From NCBI GenBank assembly GCA_950295325.1, contig OX485807.1:40084440-40144439 (forward strand): a DNA stretch of 60,000 bases. Direction: 5' to 3'. How positions within the stretch are numbered: position 1 is the stretch's first letter; each line of letters begins with the position of its first letter. Positions 33,985 to 45,979 of this stretch are shown one piece after another. The position numbers were made by a program, and so were the translations under genes. A model generated the notes under the pieces. That model did not search any database. It was given only the letters and a program-made list of their open reading frames with translations, and was not told the origin of the DNA. The DNA comes from Polytrichum commune (taxonomy: Eukaryota > Streptophyta > Polytrichopsida > Polytrichales > Polytrichaceae).

Positions 33985-34576
33985 AGGGCCACTTCACACA
34001 TGAGCCAAGAGCCGTGACCTTGTAATGGTGAGGACCCTTGACTCTCATCCAAAGGCCGTACCATGGGTGTTGGGAAAGCCATTTTATGTAGTCTTTGGCC
34101 CTCAAGCATAGTGTGAAGTGAGAATGAACCATGTTGCGGGACCATTGCATATTTTGTTGGCGGAAAAAGAGGGGAGGATTTGGTTTAATATAATATGTCT
34201 CCAAGTTTATTAATTTAAGATAACTACTTGGTGGTGTTTGTCTGTCCTGGAATCTGTCTTGGAATCTGCCATGCAATCTGTCCTGAAATCTGTCCTGCTG
34301 GAAAAAAATATTGAAAAAGTCATGGTCTCCCAGAATTTGCGTCAAGCCCACCTCTTGGAGGTGGGTCTGACGCAAATTCCGGTAGACCATGCACCCTTAT
34401 CCACAACTAGCCATGTAGGACTCCATGTAGACTTTTCATCCACGAACTTTTCTTTGGACCTTTAGGCCTTCACCTCCTAGTGTGAAGTGAACTTGGATGG
34501 TCTCCACCTTTTCGACTAATGAGAGCTCTTACATTGCCATGGTCAAAGGCTTTCAGCCTTGTGTGTGAAGGGCCCT
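33985..34576. mobile_element. MITE, AGGGCCACTTCACACA family, copy 2
   Basis: 592 bp with inverted ends AGGGCCACTTCACACATGAG and CTTGTGTGTGAAGGGCCCT, flanked by TA. Inside, GAATTTGCGTCA and TGACGCAAATTC form a local palindrome around AGCCCACCTC..GAGGTGGGT. It sits in the copia 5' untranslated region. Confidence 0.85.
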
Positions 34577-34765
34577 TAGACTGCAAGCAAAACCGAAGCT
34601 AACTGGTGGATGAGTTTTCATATCAAAGCAATTTTATTTTTTGAAAATAAAAAATTAAAATTCTGTCATAGTAGATTCCCGGAAGTTCACAAAACTTACA
34701 TGTGGTACTCAAGCAAACACCAAAGAAAGTTCGTGTAAGTTTACCCATCGAGTTTGCAGATATAG

Positions 34766-35230
34766 ATTGAGCGCATAACACATTTTTCAAAATGTGGATC
34801 TAGTGCATGACACATTCGCAGACCTAGATGTAGTGCATAGCACATTTGTAAATTTGAATATGATGCATGACACATTCACAAATCTGGATCTAGTGCATGA
34901 CACATTTGAATATGACGCATGACACATTTGTAAATATGAATATGATGCATGACATATTTGTAAATCTGGATCTTGTGCATGACACATTTGTAAATATGAA
35001 TATGACGCATGACATATTTATAAATATGGATCTGGTGCATGACACGTTTGTAAATTTGGATCTAGTGCATGACACATTCATAAATATGAATATGACGGAT
35101 GACACATTTGTACATTTGGATTTAGTGCATAACACATCTGTAGATTTGGGCCGGCGTATAACACATTCCAGAGATTTTGATGCATAACACATCCACAGAT
35201 ATCGTTTGCATAACACATTAGCAAATGTGG
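34766..35230. repeat. 36-bp satellite array
   Basis: About 13 diverged units built on GATGCATGACACATTTGTAA plus ATATGAATAT or TCTGGATCTA. Because 36 is a multiple of three, it gives long open frames on both strands (34897-35187 + and 34890-35324 -) with a 12-residue periodicity; these are repeat artefacts. Confidence 0.9.
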
Positions 35231-35315
35231 CTGAAAACCGATGGGAAGGAGATAGGGAACGTTCCCAATGCTCGGAAGAGGGTCCATGGCTCGAAGGATG
35301 ACTAACGTCGTTACA

Positions 35316-37217
35316 TTGAATCACACTTAATTAGTTTAAATGTGTATGGAAACTTTGTGAAAGTAGAAGGTATTAACTAAGAGATTATAATACTAAACAT
35401 ACTAAAAATAAAACCACTAATTTTAGTTCCATTTTAGAATGACAAAGACCCTTGCAATGGCAAGTCACAAAAATCATAACCTCGGTGGTAATGAGGGTTT
35501 TATAATATTTTTGACTTCCTAGTTATTTACATGCTTTATTGGCGATTTCATTTTGAAAATGAAATCCTAGTCAATCGCTTATTTACTCAATGGAAGTGAA
35601 CATATATATTGGATTTTGGACCTTGAAGGTGAAATGCACTCAATATGGGATTTGTGGATGAGTGGTCTTCAAGAATGCAAGGGCAATGATTTTTTTGAAG
35701 TCGGGCGGGCGGGCAGCAGTTTTCGGTCGGATCCATAATATTTAAAAATTTTGGGCGGACGGCTGCCCCTGCCCGAATCTGGCTCCCCTATAAGTTCGAT
35801 GGGTATACTTTAGTGTCTCCCATTCCTGGGCTAGGGTGAACTAGCACCTACACTCGTACCTTCGGGGGATGAAGGCCTCGCGGATGACACTGAAAACGTC
35901 ATCCTTCTTTATGGGAAAACCCCCCGACATTTTTTCTGCACCCAACCAAAAATTGTTGCCCGCCCGCCCGATTTGGGAAAAACTAGTGTACTTGCATTTT
36001 TGAAGGCTACTTGTCCACAAATCCCATATTGAGTGCACTTCATTTTCAAGGTCTCAAATCCAATATATATGTTCACTTCCATTGAGTAAATAAGCAATTG
36101 ACTAGATTTCATTTTCAAAGTGAAACCGTCAATAAAGCATGCAATTAACTTGGAAGTCAAAAACATTACAAAATCCTCATTAATATTGAGGTTATAATTT
36201 TTGTCACTTACAATTGAAAGGGACCTTGTCATTCTAAAATGAAACTAAAATTCATGATTTTTTTATTGATTGATTGATTTTAATATAATGTAACGTATTC
36301 TAGTATAATATATTTCTACTATAGTATATACTATACTATAATACTATATATACTATTATATATTTAATACCTTCTACAATCACAAAGTTTTCATACGCAT
36401 TTAAACTAGTAAAGTAAGATTGAATGCAACTAAGTCTAATCATTTCTGGTTAATCCTAATGAATGGTATTCAAGCCCAATTAAATCAGAAAATATGTGTA
36501 CCAAATTAATTAACCCTAATTAATTGTAAAATGTACTTACTGGAATTAGTCATGATTTAAATGGAATTAACTCCAGTAAATATAATTTATGATTAATTAG
36601 GCTTAATTAATTTGGTAAGCATATTTTCTGATTTAATTGGGTTTAATTAGGATTAATCAAAATATATTAGACTTAGTTGCATTCAATCTTACTTAACTAG
36701 TTTAAATGCATATGGAAACTTTGTGATAGTAGAAGGTATTAACTATATTATATTAAAATATTAAAAAAAAAAAAAAAAATCATGAATTTTAGTTTCATTT
36801 TAGAATGACAAGGTCCCTTTCAATTGTAAGTGACAAAAATTATAACCTCAATATTAATGAGGATTTTGTAATGTTTTTGACTTCCAAGTTAATTGCATGC
36901 TTTATTGACGGTTTCACTTTGAAAATGAAATCTAGTCAATTGCTTATTTACTCAATGGAAGTGAACATATATATTGGATTTGAGACTCTGAAAATGAAGT
37001 GCACTCAATATGGGATTTGTGGACAAGTAGCCTTCAAAAATGCAAGTACACTAGTTTTTTCGAAATTGGGCGGACGGGCGGGCAGCAGTTTTCGGTTGGG
37101 TGCAGAAAAAATGTCGGGGGGCTTTCCCATAAAGAAGGATGACGTTTTCAGTGTCATCCGCGAGGCCTTCATCCCCTGAAGGTACGAGTGTAGGTGCTGG
37201 TTCACCCTAGCCCCATT
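35316..37217. repeat. Large foldback repeat plus an extra direct copy
   Basis: Arms at about 35828-36558 and 36560-37217 are near-exact reverse complements meeting at a palindromic centre (ACTGGAATTA...TAACTCCAGT, 36540-36578). The left arm is longer because of a TA-rich stretch (36290-36365). A third, more diverged copy in the orientation of the right arm occupies about 35316-35730. All share GCGGGCGGGCAGCAG or its complement and GAGTGCACTTCATTTTCA or its complement. The 107- and 124-codon frames here are mirror images of one another and not genes. Confidence 0.88.
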
Positions 37218-37256
37218 CCTGACCCTTTGCAATGCTCTCATCACTCTTCGTAGACT

Positions 37257-38110
37257 TTGCAAGAAAATACTGCCAATTATCAGGTTGTCGATCAAGGAAT
37301 ACTGTTGATCCAAAGGAATGTTGGGAAGTGTTATGCAAACGATTATGATAAGGAGAACAACGCAAACAGATTAGCCATCAGGAACAACGCCTCAAATCTA
37401 GGAATGGAAGAGGGAACTAGTGTCGTTGATGTCTTGACAGCAGTACAAATCATTATCAGCCAGCTGTCTGAAATTAGCGCGAAACCCTCGGAAACTCTGA
37501 TAGTGAAACAGATACTAAAGTTTTTGCCAACTAGATTTGACGGGTTTGTCAGGGGGATCTCAGGTGCTGAGCAATTACCCGAATTTGACGATCCTTGCGG
37601 CAGATTAGGGCATCCCCAGGAGAGATAGTAAGCAACCCGCCAAAAATAATATATTATATGGTGTTTAGGGTGTTTGGGGAGCCCTCCATCTTGGGCGGGG
37701 CCGCTCATCTTGAGTCAGAGCCCACCAAAGCCTAGGCATACCCCCGGTATAATTAGGAAGCAATCAATAAGACAACGACACCTATTATCTGACATGGGAT
37801 AAAGTAGGATATCGGATATTAAAGTAATCTCTTGGCGGGCCGGAGGAGGGCCGCCATATGAACCATTTATGGCGTTGGAAGGCCTTTACTATACCCGGGC
37901 CGCTTCTAAATTATGCCGGACCGGACATTGGTGGGGATCAATTTATGCCGGTACCGCCACCTAAGAACCCGGGATGCCCCATTTTTGGCGTTGGCATGCC
38001 CTATGGCGAGGCTGCTGGGGACGCCCTTAGAGCTTGAAGAAACAAGGACCGCCAACAAACACGCCAAGGGCAATGAGGAGGAGGCTTTATCCTCGACTTC
38101 AGACGCATCT
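37257..38110 (+). pseudogene. Copia gag remnant (UBN2-type), split by a MITE
   Basis: The frame at 37257-37607 encodes the gag helix region (MEEGTSVVDVLTAVQIIISQ, LSEISAKPSETLIVKQILKF, then LPTRFDGFVRGISGAEQLP). It stops in the MITE at 37608. After removing the MITE and one TTA, the frame continues CGRL then ELEETRTANKHAKGNEEEAL, exactly the gag ending expected. The 5' part of gag is missing upstream, replaced by the foldback repeat. No zinc knuckle is visible. Confidence 0.85.
37608..38026. mobile_element. Tourist-like MITE inside copia gag, 419 bp
   Basis: Inverted ends GGGCATCCCCAGGAG and CTGCTGGGGACGCCC (one mismatch in the outer part), with TTA on both sides (37605-37607 and 38027-38029). 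Removal restores the gag reading frame, which confirms both borders. No coding frame. Confidence 0.93.
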
Positions 38111-38189
38111 TACTCAAGAAGACCAAGACCCTACAACCATCGAGTGGGGATTATGCGACAACAACCAGAGCAACTCCTCGGATACTGCA

Positions 38190-39765
38190 CCACCCACTTC
38201 ACCAGTGCCTGATCAGTTGCAACCCACTCCACCTACGATGCACACAACTAAGAGACGGCAATGGAAGAATCTAACCAATCTCATCCCAACGCTCTAGATG
38301 GAGAGACACCGTCTCTACCGTGATGATCCACCAGTGCGCGGAATCCACCTCAATGCTTGCTCAAAACTATTAATGTCCTCAAAGCTCAGGGGCCCCTGCA
38401 GCTACAACAAAGCAAAGGAAAAGGGTGCCTGGGTCAAATCTAGCTATGCAAGCCGAAATAGCCTTGATCCACTGAAATCACACATGGGATCTAGTTGGCT
38501 TACCAAAAGGGATGTTTCCAATTTCTGCAAAGTGAGTTTTTAAACTCAAGGATCTTCGGAAAGAGAACCGCCGGTGTATAGAGCAAGAATTGTCACACGA
38601 GATTTCGAGCAAGAGCAAGGGATAGATTACGATGAGACATTCGAGCCCATAGTTCAGTGGAATACTTTGCGCTTGCTCATCGCGACTGCAGTTCAAAGGA
38701 AGTGGAGGATTATAAAACTGGATGTCAAAACAACGTTTTTGTATGGGATCCTGCACAAGGAAGTCTACATGTTTCAGCCAAAAAGGATTCGTGCTTAAGG
38801 GAAGCGAATCCAAGGTATGTTTGTTACGCAAAGCCCTTTACGGCTTAATACAAGAGGCACTCACTTGGAATGAAACCATCGATGCGCTTATCAGAAGTCA
38901 GGGGCTTCCAAGAAGTTGTGTTGATTCCGGTCTTTACCTGTCAATTGAATCAAATTTAATCGTGATTCTCTTCCTGTATGTCGACGATTTGCCCATCACA
39001 TAAAATCGCAGTTCTAAGATTGAGAATCTTAAAGCAACATTACTAGCCAACTACGAGATGTCTGATCTCGGGCAAATGAAAAATTACCTTCACGTCAATT
39101 TCATTGAAGACCATGAAGGAATGTTGATGACTCAGAAAGCATTCACGTGAAAGATCCTGACACAGTTTGGCATGCTTGAGGGAAGCCAAATAGCGACGCC
39201 TATGCACTAGTCGCTCAAAGTCACAAGCGACATGGGGGCGGATGATGTTGATGCAACCTTCTACAGGCAGATTGTAGGATTATTGCTGTACCTCGCTAGC
39301 ACTCGTCCTGATACTGCCTACGTTGCTGGACTATTGTCCAGGTTCATGTCAAAACCTCAAGGTCGTCACCTTGAAGTTGCAAAACACTTGCTCCGCTACC
39401 TCAGGGGAAAAAAATATATGGACATCTTCTTCAAACAGTATCACCATACCATAAATACAGGGCTACACATACTCAAAATTGGTCTAGAGACTGTGAAGGC
39501 AGGCGCTCTACTTCGGGATACATTAATTCTCACCTTCGGCGAAACGCCCATAACGTGGAGTAGTAAACGTCAGCCTAACGTCAGCCTACCGTCAGTACTA
39601 CTAGTTTTTGTAAGAGAGCACATACTTAAAAGGAGAATTGATTCATGCCATATTCCTACCACAAGTAACGGTGCGGAAATCCTCACAAAACCTCTCGGAA
39701 GGCCAAAGTTTCTTGAACTTAGGTCCGGCTTAGGTTTACGTTCTCAATCCACTTCTACTTATTAG
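38190..39765 (+). pseudogene. Copia reverse transcriptase and RNase H remnant
   Basis: The order is typical. A pre-RT segment (NHTWDLVGLPKGMFPISAK, then VFKLKDLRKE) around 38470-38565 has stops. The palm start follows (YRARIVTRDFEQEQGIDYDE, then TFEPIVQWNTLRLLIATAVQ) to 38798. After a frameshift comes KALYGLIQEA and the catalytic FLYVDDL near 38990. The same frame then continues through three stop codons (39001, 39148, 39208) into the connection domain (FYRQIVGLLLYLASTRPDTA, then YVAGLLSRFMSKPQGRH) and a shortened RNase H (PITWSSKRQPNVSLPS, then ILTKPLGRPKF). The catalytic YVDD is present but the protein cannot be made. Protease and integrase are absent. Confidence 0.93.
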
Positions 39766-40512
39766 ACTATAGTCCATCATTCAGTTGCTAAAGGGAAGTG
39801 GAATCTAAGAACGCGGCATACACAAACTGCTGGGTCCTAAGCTACATCGCCCATTACCAAGCTAAACTGAAGAAATTTTAGCTCAAAATCATATCGGGCG
39901 TTCAGCGATTCCCTCAGTTTTAACACCTTTCCTCACTTCTGCTTGATAGCCTTTGTTGTCTACCCTAAAAATCTCCAATGCTGCCCATTCCAAACTGCTA
40001 CCTACGTTCCTCCTCCATCGCCTATTGACCCAACGTAGTCGCCACAGCAACGACGGAGTTACATGTAACCTAGTCCAAATCTCCTTGCGTACTATGGAAT
40101 CTGACAACGATGGGAGTAATCGATTCTGACCTCTACCCATCACCGATTCATCGTGAACAACGGCATCTTTTGCAACCTTCACTACTAACACTTCTCTAGC
40201 AAAACACTAAGCACTCTCGCAGACACGCCCGCTATGTCTACATCCTCCATCATGAAAAGACTTCGATGATTGGTATTCAAGCTCACTTCTTTCCTTCCCC
40301 TACGTACGTAGGGCACGTACTGGCTCGCTCATCAATTGATTCTATCACTATGTCGGGTACGTAGCCGCTTGAAGACGACACATAACATCCACCACACCAA
40401 CTGAAGGAGTGATCGTCCAATCCCAAGCTCGCCACTACGAATTCATTCCTAGAACAAAACTCTCCGCGGAATCATTACTGCTTTGAAGACACCGCCATCC
40501 GGCGAGAGCGAA

Positions 40513-40828
40513 TGTTGGAACACTTTCTAGTTTAGTGTAGTCAGATCGATTTACGATTCATCCTTTGTATTAAATAATGTATTCATGCGCATGAATACAT
40601 CATGAATGTATATTCGCGTATTCATACCATACTCGTTCACCTTTTCTTTAGCTGGAATTTTTTTTCTCTACAAGAGCCACGTGCACTCCATCCCGAACCT
40701 AGGTGGATAGATAAGATTCTACAGCTGTTTGATTTGTGTCATTGTTATTTAGGACCTTTTGTAATTCATTCTATTCATGGAACATACAGCTTAAGAGTGA
40801 ATTTTGGTATGTTGAGTCAAGTGTTCAT
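40513..40828 (+). repeat. Copia 3' LTR
   Basis: Begins TGTTGGAACACTTTCTAG and ends near GTCAAGTGTTCA. It is preceded by a degraded purine-rich tract (GGCGAGAGCGAA). The end is less certain than the start, and no clear 5-bp host duplication was found. Confidence 0.82.
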
Positions 40829-43505
40829 AATTTGTTTATGTGTGCAGTAGATTAGTACAAAGAGGTGATGAAAGTTGTGGTTGGTGGGAACCCTAACTTG
40901 ACTCTCCTTTCATTTGAAAGGTGAATAGCGCTCGAGCTCAATGCCTGTTTTTGAACTTAAATGAAACTCCTTTGAAATATTTTTCAATGCAAACAAAAAA
41001 TTCATTGAGTTGCTTCATCCAACATTGGTCGTAGTTGTGTGAGACCTCGTGAATGCTAGCTAGATGGATCTAAAATTAGGTCTCGGTCAGTGGGTCAGAA
41101 TGTTCACTTGTATGTCAATAGATTGTTTGTCATAGGCATGATGTTGCAACTTGGACCATTTTATGCATAAGCTTCCCATACACAACTTTGAGCAAATATC
41201 GCCATGTGTTCAAGTCATAGACTTGGAGGAAAAGTTAATTGTTGTGCAACATAAAATATATGTGCCATGCAAATAATTACGAGTCAATCAAAGTAGAGAT
41301 AAAACTTTAATTAAGGAGGGCACATGAGCATGACATACAAGTGAAGAGATAGGTAGAGATGTGACTAACCTTGAGAGAACATGTAAATCACCAAACATCT
41401 TGATGAGCTTGTGAATATATTCTAAGTTTCAAAAGTTTGTCCAGATATACCCTAATTGTTTTCTTGAAAACACATGTATTTAGATGTATATAACATTTTT
41501 TAGGCTTGGTTCAATGTTCACTTGTCGAATATGGGCCAGTTACCTAGCCCACCACAACTTACAATTTTGAGGTTTTTTTTTTCTCCAAAGCTATGCACTT
41601 AGTTTGCTTTGTGAACAAAGGGCCCAGCTCTCTTCAAAAGGCAGAGGTGTCAGGTCCACCGGCTAAAGACCCTTGATGCCAACACCACTAAACAAAATTT
41701 GTGGTTGAAGAATGTTATGTTTGCTTTCACTCCACATTACATGCTTTTCCTCTCAACTTTGTTGATCTTCACAGTGTGGACCTTGATGGTGACAATACAT
41801 GAGTTTGACAATCTTTATTTGTTCCTAACAACAATTTTCTCATAGTGTAAGAAATACCCTAGGTTCAATATATTGAAAATACTTTGACCCACAATATTGG
41901 GAAACCATTCATACCACAACGTGTGGGGTTAGAAAGGAAGGTGAAGGAGCAAATGGGGGACCCACAAAACTGCGAGGCAGTTTCTTCAACATTATTATAA
42001 ACACTAGCCTCCCAAGTTTGAATATGCACTTAGTTGCAACATCTATGATTTTATTCTCATGGCCCACATGAACGAACACACACTTCTTAATAATGTTATT
42101 ACACTAGTCATTGCTCATTAAACTAATATGTAGTAGTATTCAACACTTTCAAAACCCTATAACACCCTTAAGAAGCCCGCCTTTCTAGTAGTGGCTGATA
42201 ATATATATTAAAAAAAGTATTTGAAAGAAGAAGGGGGTACAATGTGCACTTATACGGTACATCTTGAATGAATGAAAGTGGTGTCATCCAAATGTTGAAT
42301 GTACGGATAATTATGAGGAAAGCATTATATATACGAAAAGAATAAAGAACTGTATGTTTTATAAAAAGGAAGTCTACCGGTAGGATCATATAATAGCAAC
42401 TGAAGCCTGACACGTGGCAAGCACCTGGCAGCTCCAAATAATAGTAAAGGAGACGTGAGCTGCCCTAAGTTAAGCTTAACGTACAAAATAATAAGCGGTT
42501 TGAACTTTGGTTTTGCTTTTGGGTGCATCTTTATTATGTAAAGTACTAAATAGGTCTACGTGTATAGGTCCCACACGGTCATAGGGTCCACAACTTCATG
42601 ATCAGGTGCCAACCTCTTAACTTATGGCTTTGCATGTACTTGTGTTTGGTTCATTTAGGGTGGGTTCACACAGGGAAGGTATAAACCAATTGTCTTGGGG
42701 TAAATTTACCATCACCTTTGATAAAGGTCCCAATTCATGTAAGTTCCCGAGAACGTCCCCTTGGTTCGCACATAGAGGTAACCGACCGTAAAAGGTAAGG
42801 ATTAAACCTTAATGATGTTATCTAACCCATGTTCCCATGAGTTCTTCTTGAGGGTTTACGTTACGTGTGTCCCCCACATGGTCTCTTTTTGAGTGAGCGG
42901 ATTATTAATGCCGTTTTTTTTTTGGGTTTATTGCCACACTGAATGTTGTATTAGTGTCACCGGTTCTATTTGTCTTGCTCAATACTAATTGTAAATTGCA
43001 TCTGTAGTGTCACCAAGACTAAATGTAAAGCTAAAAATATTTGTCATTTCTTGCGAAAGAAAATTTGGGCATTGAATATTTACAAAGTTGCAATTGATGT
43101 CGCTTACTAAGTGGTCTTTCATCCATGACAATATTTCATTTTAGAAATGTTAGGCTGTGAAATACGCCTAACTAAAAGTGGATAAACTTAAAAGTAAGTT
43201 GGGATGATATTACTTGTACACTTATTTGTAAAATACCATATGATACTAAATGCAATATTTAGTGTAGTAAGTTATTAACCTAAGAGGTGCGAGGTACAAT
43301 AAGCCCCCACACTCCATGTCCTAACTTCACATAAATGTAATGTTCATCATGTCGCAAAGGTCATTCATCACAGTCTATATTTGTCGCTCTTGTGTCCAAT
43401 GAAGGCATGACACGTCAATGAGATTTAAGATGGTAAGCACTAAGTTTATTTAGGGAGGGTGTAAAATTAATGTGGAGTAGAATAATGTTAATTTGCCTTC
43501 AACAT
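40829..43505. other. Long stretch without a supported gene
   Basis: No frame above 90 codons and none with a recognisable motif. AT-rich, with scattered GTGT/ACAC-type repeat motifs; looks like decayed transposon DNA without clear ends. Confidence 0.4.
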
Positions 43506-43740
43506 GGTATTTGTGAAAGCGTCACTTGGCATGTAAAAATGTCAGATATGCCGTTTTCTCGAATACAAGGAAGGCCAGCTTGAATTGGTCTTTGGAAGCA
43601 ACTTTTGCCAACTATACAAGTTTTTGTCACCTATAGCTTTTTCCCAAAGTTCAAGTGCACTCCACAAGACTAGAAATTGAGTCGGCAGTGACAAAAAATC
43701 ACATGTAAATGTGCCATTTTCACGAACACTATGTTCTTCA
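43506..43740. mobile_element. MITE, GTATTTGTGAAAA family, copy 2 (reverse orientation)
   Basis: About 235 bp between GGTATTTGTGAAAGCGTCAC and TTTTCACGAACACTATGTTC. In reverse orientation it carries the same GTTGGCAAAAGTTGC and CTTCCTTGTATTCGAGAA blocks as the copies at 31668 and 58425 but lacks about 180 bp of the interior. Confidence 0.78.
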
Positions 43741-44167
43741 CTAAATATGTACATCAACACAATTGTATGTAGCTTGTGAAGCCAAAACCTCATGCCAAAA
43801 CTTCAATGCCAATAACCTACCCAAATGTTTTTGGTCATGCTCATGGTTTAGTGATTGCTTACTTAATGACACATAGTATTAGGGGGTGTATGTAGCCAAT
43901 GTGTGTTGTCCCATTTTCAAGTCACACCATTGTCATGCAATAAGTTGTCATGACTCCATGAAAGCAAAAACAAGAAAGGTTTGGAATTCATACCCACACG
44001 AGTTGAATGGACGGATCCACCTATAAAATTGTGAAACTACATATCGTTCTTTTAGGTAGTATTAAGACACATCTTCATTGGAGCTGAAGATTCAAAACCA
44101 TTCTTTAATCTTTCACCTTCGTAGTCATTGATTTGTATGAAAGGTTATGTGAAAGCACCTTGTAAAC
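43741..44167. other. Spacer, no gene seen
   Basis: No coding frame or repeat border is recognised. Confidence 0.3.
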
Positions 44168-44453
44168 ACCCCCTCCATCCCAAAACGATTGTCCTACCTC
44201 CCATATTTTTTTGTCCCAAAATGATTGTCCGGTTTATCTACCTAGCTAGAAATTCGAGGCTCAAAGTCAAATATTTTCGTGCCAAACTTTCTATATCAAG
44301 AAGTCTATCAACACCGCAACTTCCGGGGGCATTTCAAAGTAGTTGTTGTTTTCTATTTCAAGGGCCATACTTACAACTACTCGATCAATGGTCAACGGAC
44401 CTTAATCTCACCAAAGTTAGAAACACGGACAATCATATTAGGACAAAGGGAGC
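44168..44453. mobile_element. Stowaway-like MITE
   Basis: The left end CCCTCCATCCCAAAACGATT and right end ATTAGGACAAAGGGAG pair imperfectly. The CCCTCCRTCCCAAAA type of end is characteristic of Stowaway elements mobilised by Tc1/mariner transposases. Internal GATTGTCCGG and CGGACAATC also pair. Old and diverged; the TA duplication is not clear. Confidence 0.72.
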
Positions 44454-45979
44454 ATCTAATTTGTAGCTTATAATCAAACTCATGGAGTTGCACCTTTGCT
44501 CTTCTAAAACAACACCACATACTATGTCCCACCTCCAATGACCATATATATATATATATATAATATCCAAATTCTTACCGCTCGCTAAGTATGTCAAAGA
44601 GGCTTGCCATCATAGTACACTTACATGGAATGTGCCCGTACATTACCATTGTAGAAAAGGTAAAGCCCTTATCCAAAAATCTTACACTATTTACACATTG
44701 GAGGAATATAATATTATTACAGACCAGGTACATAACACAAACCGGCCCGGTTACTTTGACCACCATTATGATGAATAGAGAAACTTATAGAAGGACAATG
44801 TCCTTTCCCATATTAACTACAGTAACTAATTGCTAAAATTAACGAACTGGGTTAATGGAGCCGCTCCCCTTCTCCTTTTTATCCGAAGGAGCCATTTACC
44901 ATTATTTACCATTATTTACCCCGTCCCCGTGGGCCCTCGGCGTAAGAAGTTACTGCGTCGTGACGGTACAGAACTATTAACTTGGTAAGTTAGTGTCAAA
45001 GCACTACGAGCATCCATAATTATGTTAGTGACTCACTAGTAAGTCACTAGTTAGTGGAGTTGCTGCCGCAGCACAAGCGAAGCGTGTGAAGAACATCCTC
45101 TCCGAATGCGGGGACGTCCCGATGCGTCGCACACGACAGCAGTAGTGTCATGGCGATCGTGACGATGCACTCCAAGGACATGCACGCAGGTCCCGTCGTC
45201 GCGTTGCGAATGAGTCGATCGGGTTCGAATTCGCGGATCGTAGTATGGTAGTTTGTGGTAGTGGATGTTGTCGTCGTTGGTGTGGAGGAGGGGGGATTTT
45301 TTTCCTGTACCGGAGAGGCCCCGCGCGGAGGAGGGGAGAGAGGGAGGAGTTTGTTGTGGTTTGGATTTTGCGAGAGGAAGGGAGCGTGTTTCTAGGTGGT
45401 GTGAGTGTGGCTTGCCCGTGTGTTTAGTGGCAGGAATGGCAATGTCGTGGTTATTTTGGTGCGGGTAGCGGAAGAGGCGTAGGGCGGGGAATCCGGAGGT
45501 GTTTTTTTTAGAGGATGCTTGGAGGCAGAATGTGGAGGTTCAGTGCGCGCGCTCGAGGACAGGTTGGAGTCTAGTAAGTTAGTGTGCTACTTCTAACTGC
45601 GCGTTGGTTCTTAAGGGCCGGTTTGGTTGTGAGCGACTAGAATAGTTTTAGAGGAATCTAAGTAAAGCGGGATCCATCGGATAGAGGAAGGGCGGGGAAG
45701 ACGACGTTGTATGGGAAGAGGTTTGATATTGGAACTCGATGCATTCCGCCTTGGTCGTGACGCTTGTGTCTCTGGTCACGCGAAAAGAAGAAGAAGAAGG
45801 AGCAGAGCAAAGAAGCTGGCGCCGTCGTTGCCGAGTGGTCAAAGTTATGCTCAGCTGTGGCGGATGAAATGCAGTTTGATTGCGGGAGCATCCGAGTTAG
45901 GCTGTAGATTAGCGGCAGCAGCAGCAGCAGCAGCAGCAGGAGGCCATCATCATCTTGCGGATTGAGACAGGGACGAAAA
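44454..45979. other. Upstream region of the Sec14-like gene, GC-rich from about 45060
   Basis: A (TA)n run lies at about 44544-44562. From about 45060 to 45560 the DNA is much richer in G and C than its surroundings. One short open stretch (45030-45138, + strand) reads AQAKRVKNILSECGDVPMRR and stops at TAG; it looks like coding sequence but has no start or splice partner that I can support. The rest probably includes the promoter and 5' UTR. Confidence 0.4.
45711..45965 (+). promoter_or_regulatory. Possible upstream ORF in the Sec14-like 5' leader, with a GCA repeat
   Basis: An 84-codon frame (MGRGLILELDAFRLG...) ends 14 bases before the main ATG at 45980. Its end is a (GCA)n run (45911-45940) read as poly-Ala. 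If transcribed in the leader it could reduce translation of the main frame. It is also possible that the mRNA starts downstream. Confidence 0.4.

Larger units (their letters stand above)
33170..40828 (+). mobile_element. Decayed Ty1/copia LTR retrotransposon with nested insertions
   Basis: Two similar LTRs (33170-33765, 40513-40828), a primer-binding-site remnant, gag, and the pol order reverse transcriptase then RNase H, all on the plus strand, define a copia-type element. Gag passes almost directly into the sequence preceding reverse transcriptase, so protease and integrase are missing by internal deletion. Multiple stops and frameshifts make it inactive. It is extended to 7.7 kb by insertions: a MITE in the 5' LTR, a MITE at 33985, a satellite, a foldback repeat and a MITE inside gag. 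Confidence 0.88.

Noticed and set aside
33788-34390. 200-codon minus-strand frame
   Set aside because: Spans the border of a MITE and the copia leader; no recognisable domain.
34890-35324. 144-codon minus-strand and 96-codon plus-strand frames
   Set aside because: 12-residue periodicity follows the 36-bp satellite; no start context or domain.
35909-37179. Two similar 107- and 124-residue proteins in opposite orientation
   Set aside because: They are the two arms of one foldback repeat and resemble no known protein.
45215-45245. GGGTTCGAATTC, resembling the T-arm of a tRNA
   Set aside because: No acceptor stem, anticodon arm or D arm could be fitted around it.
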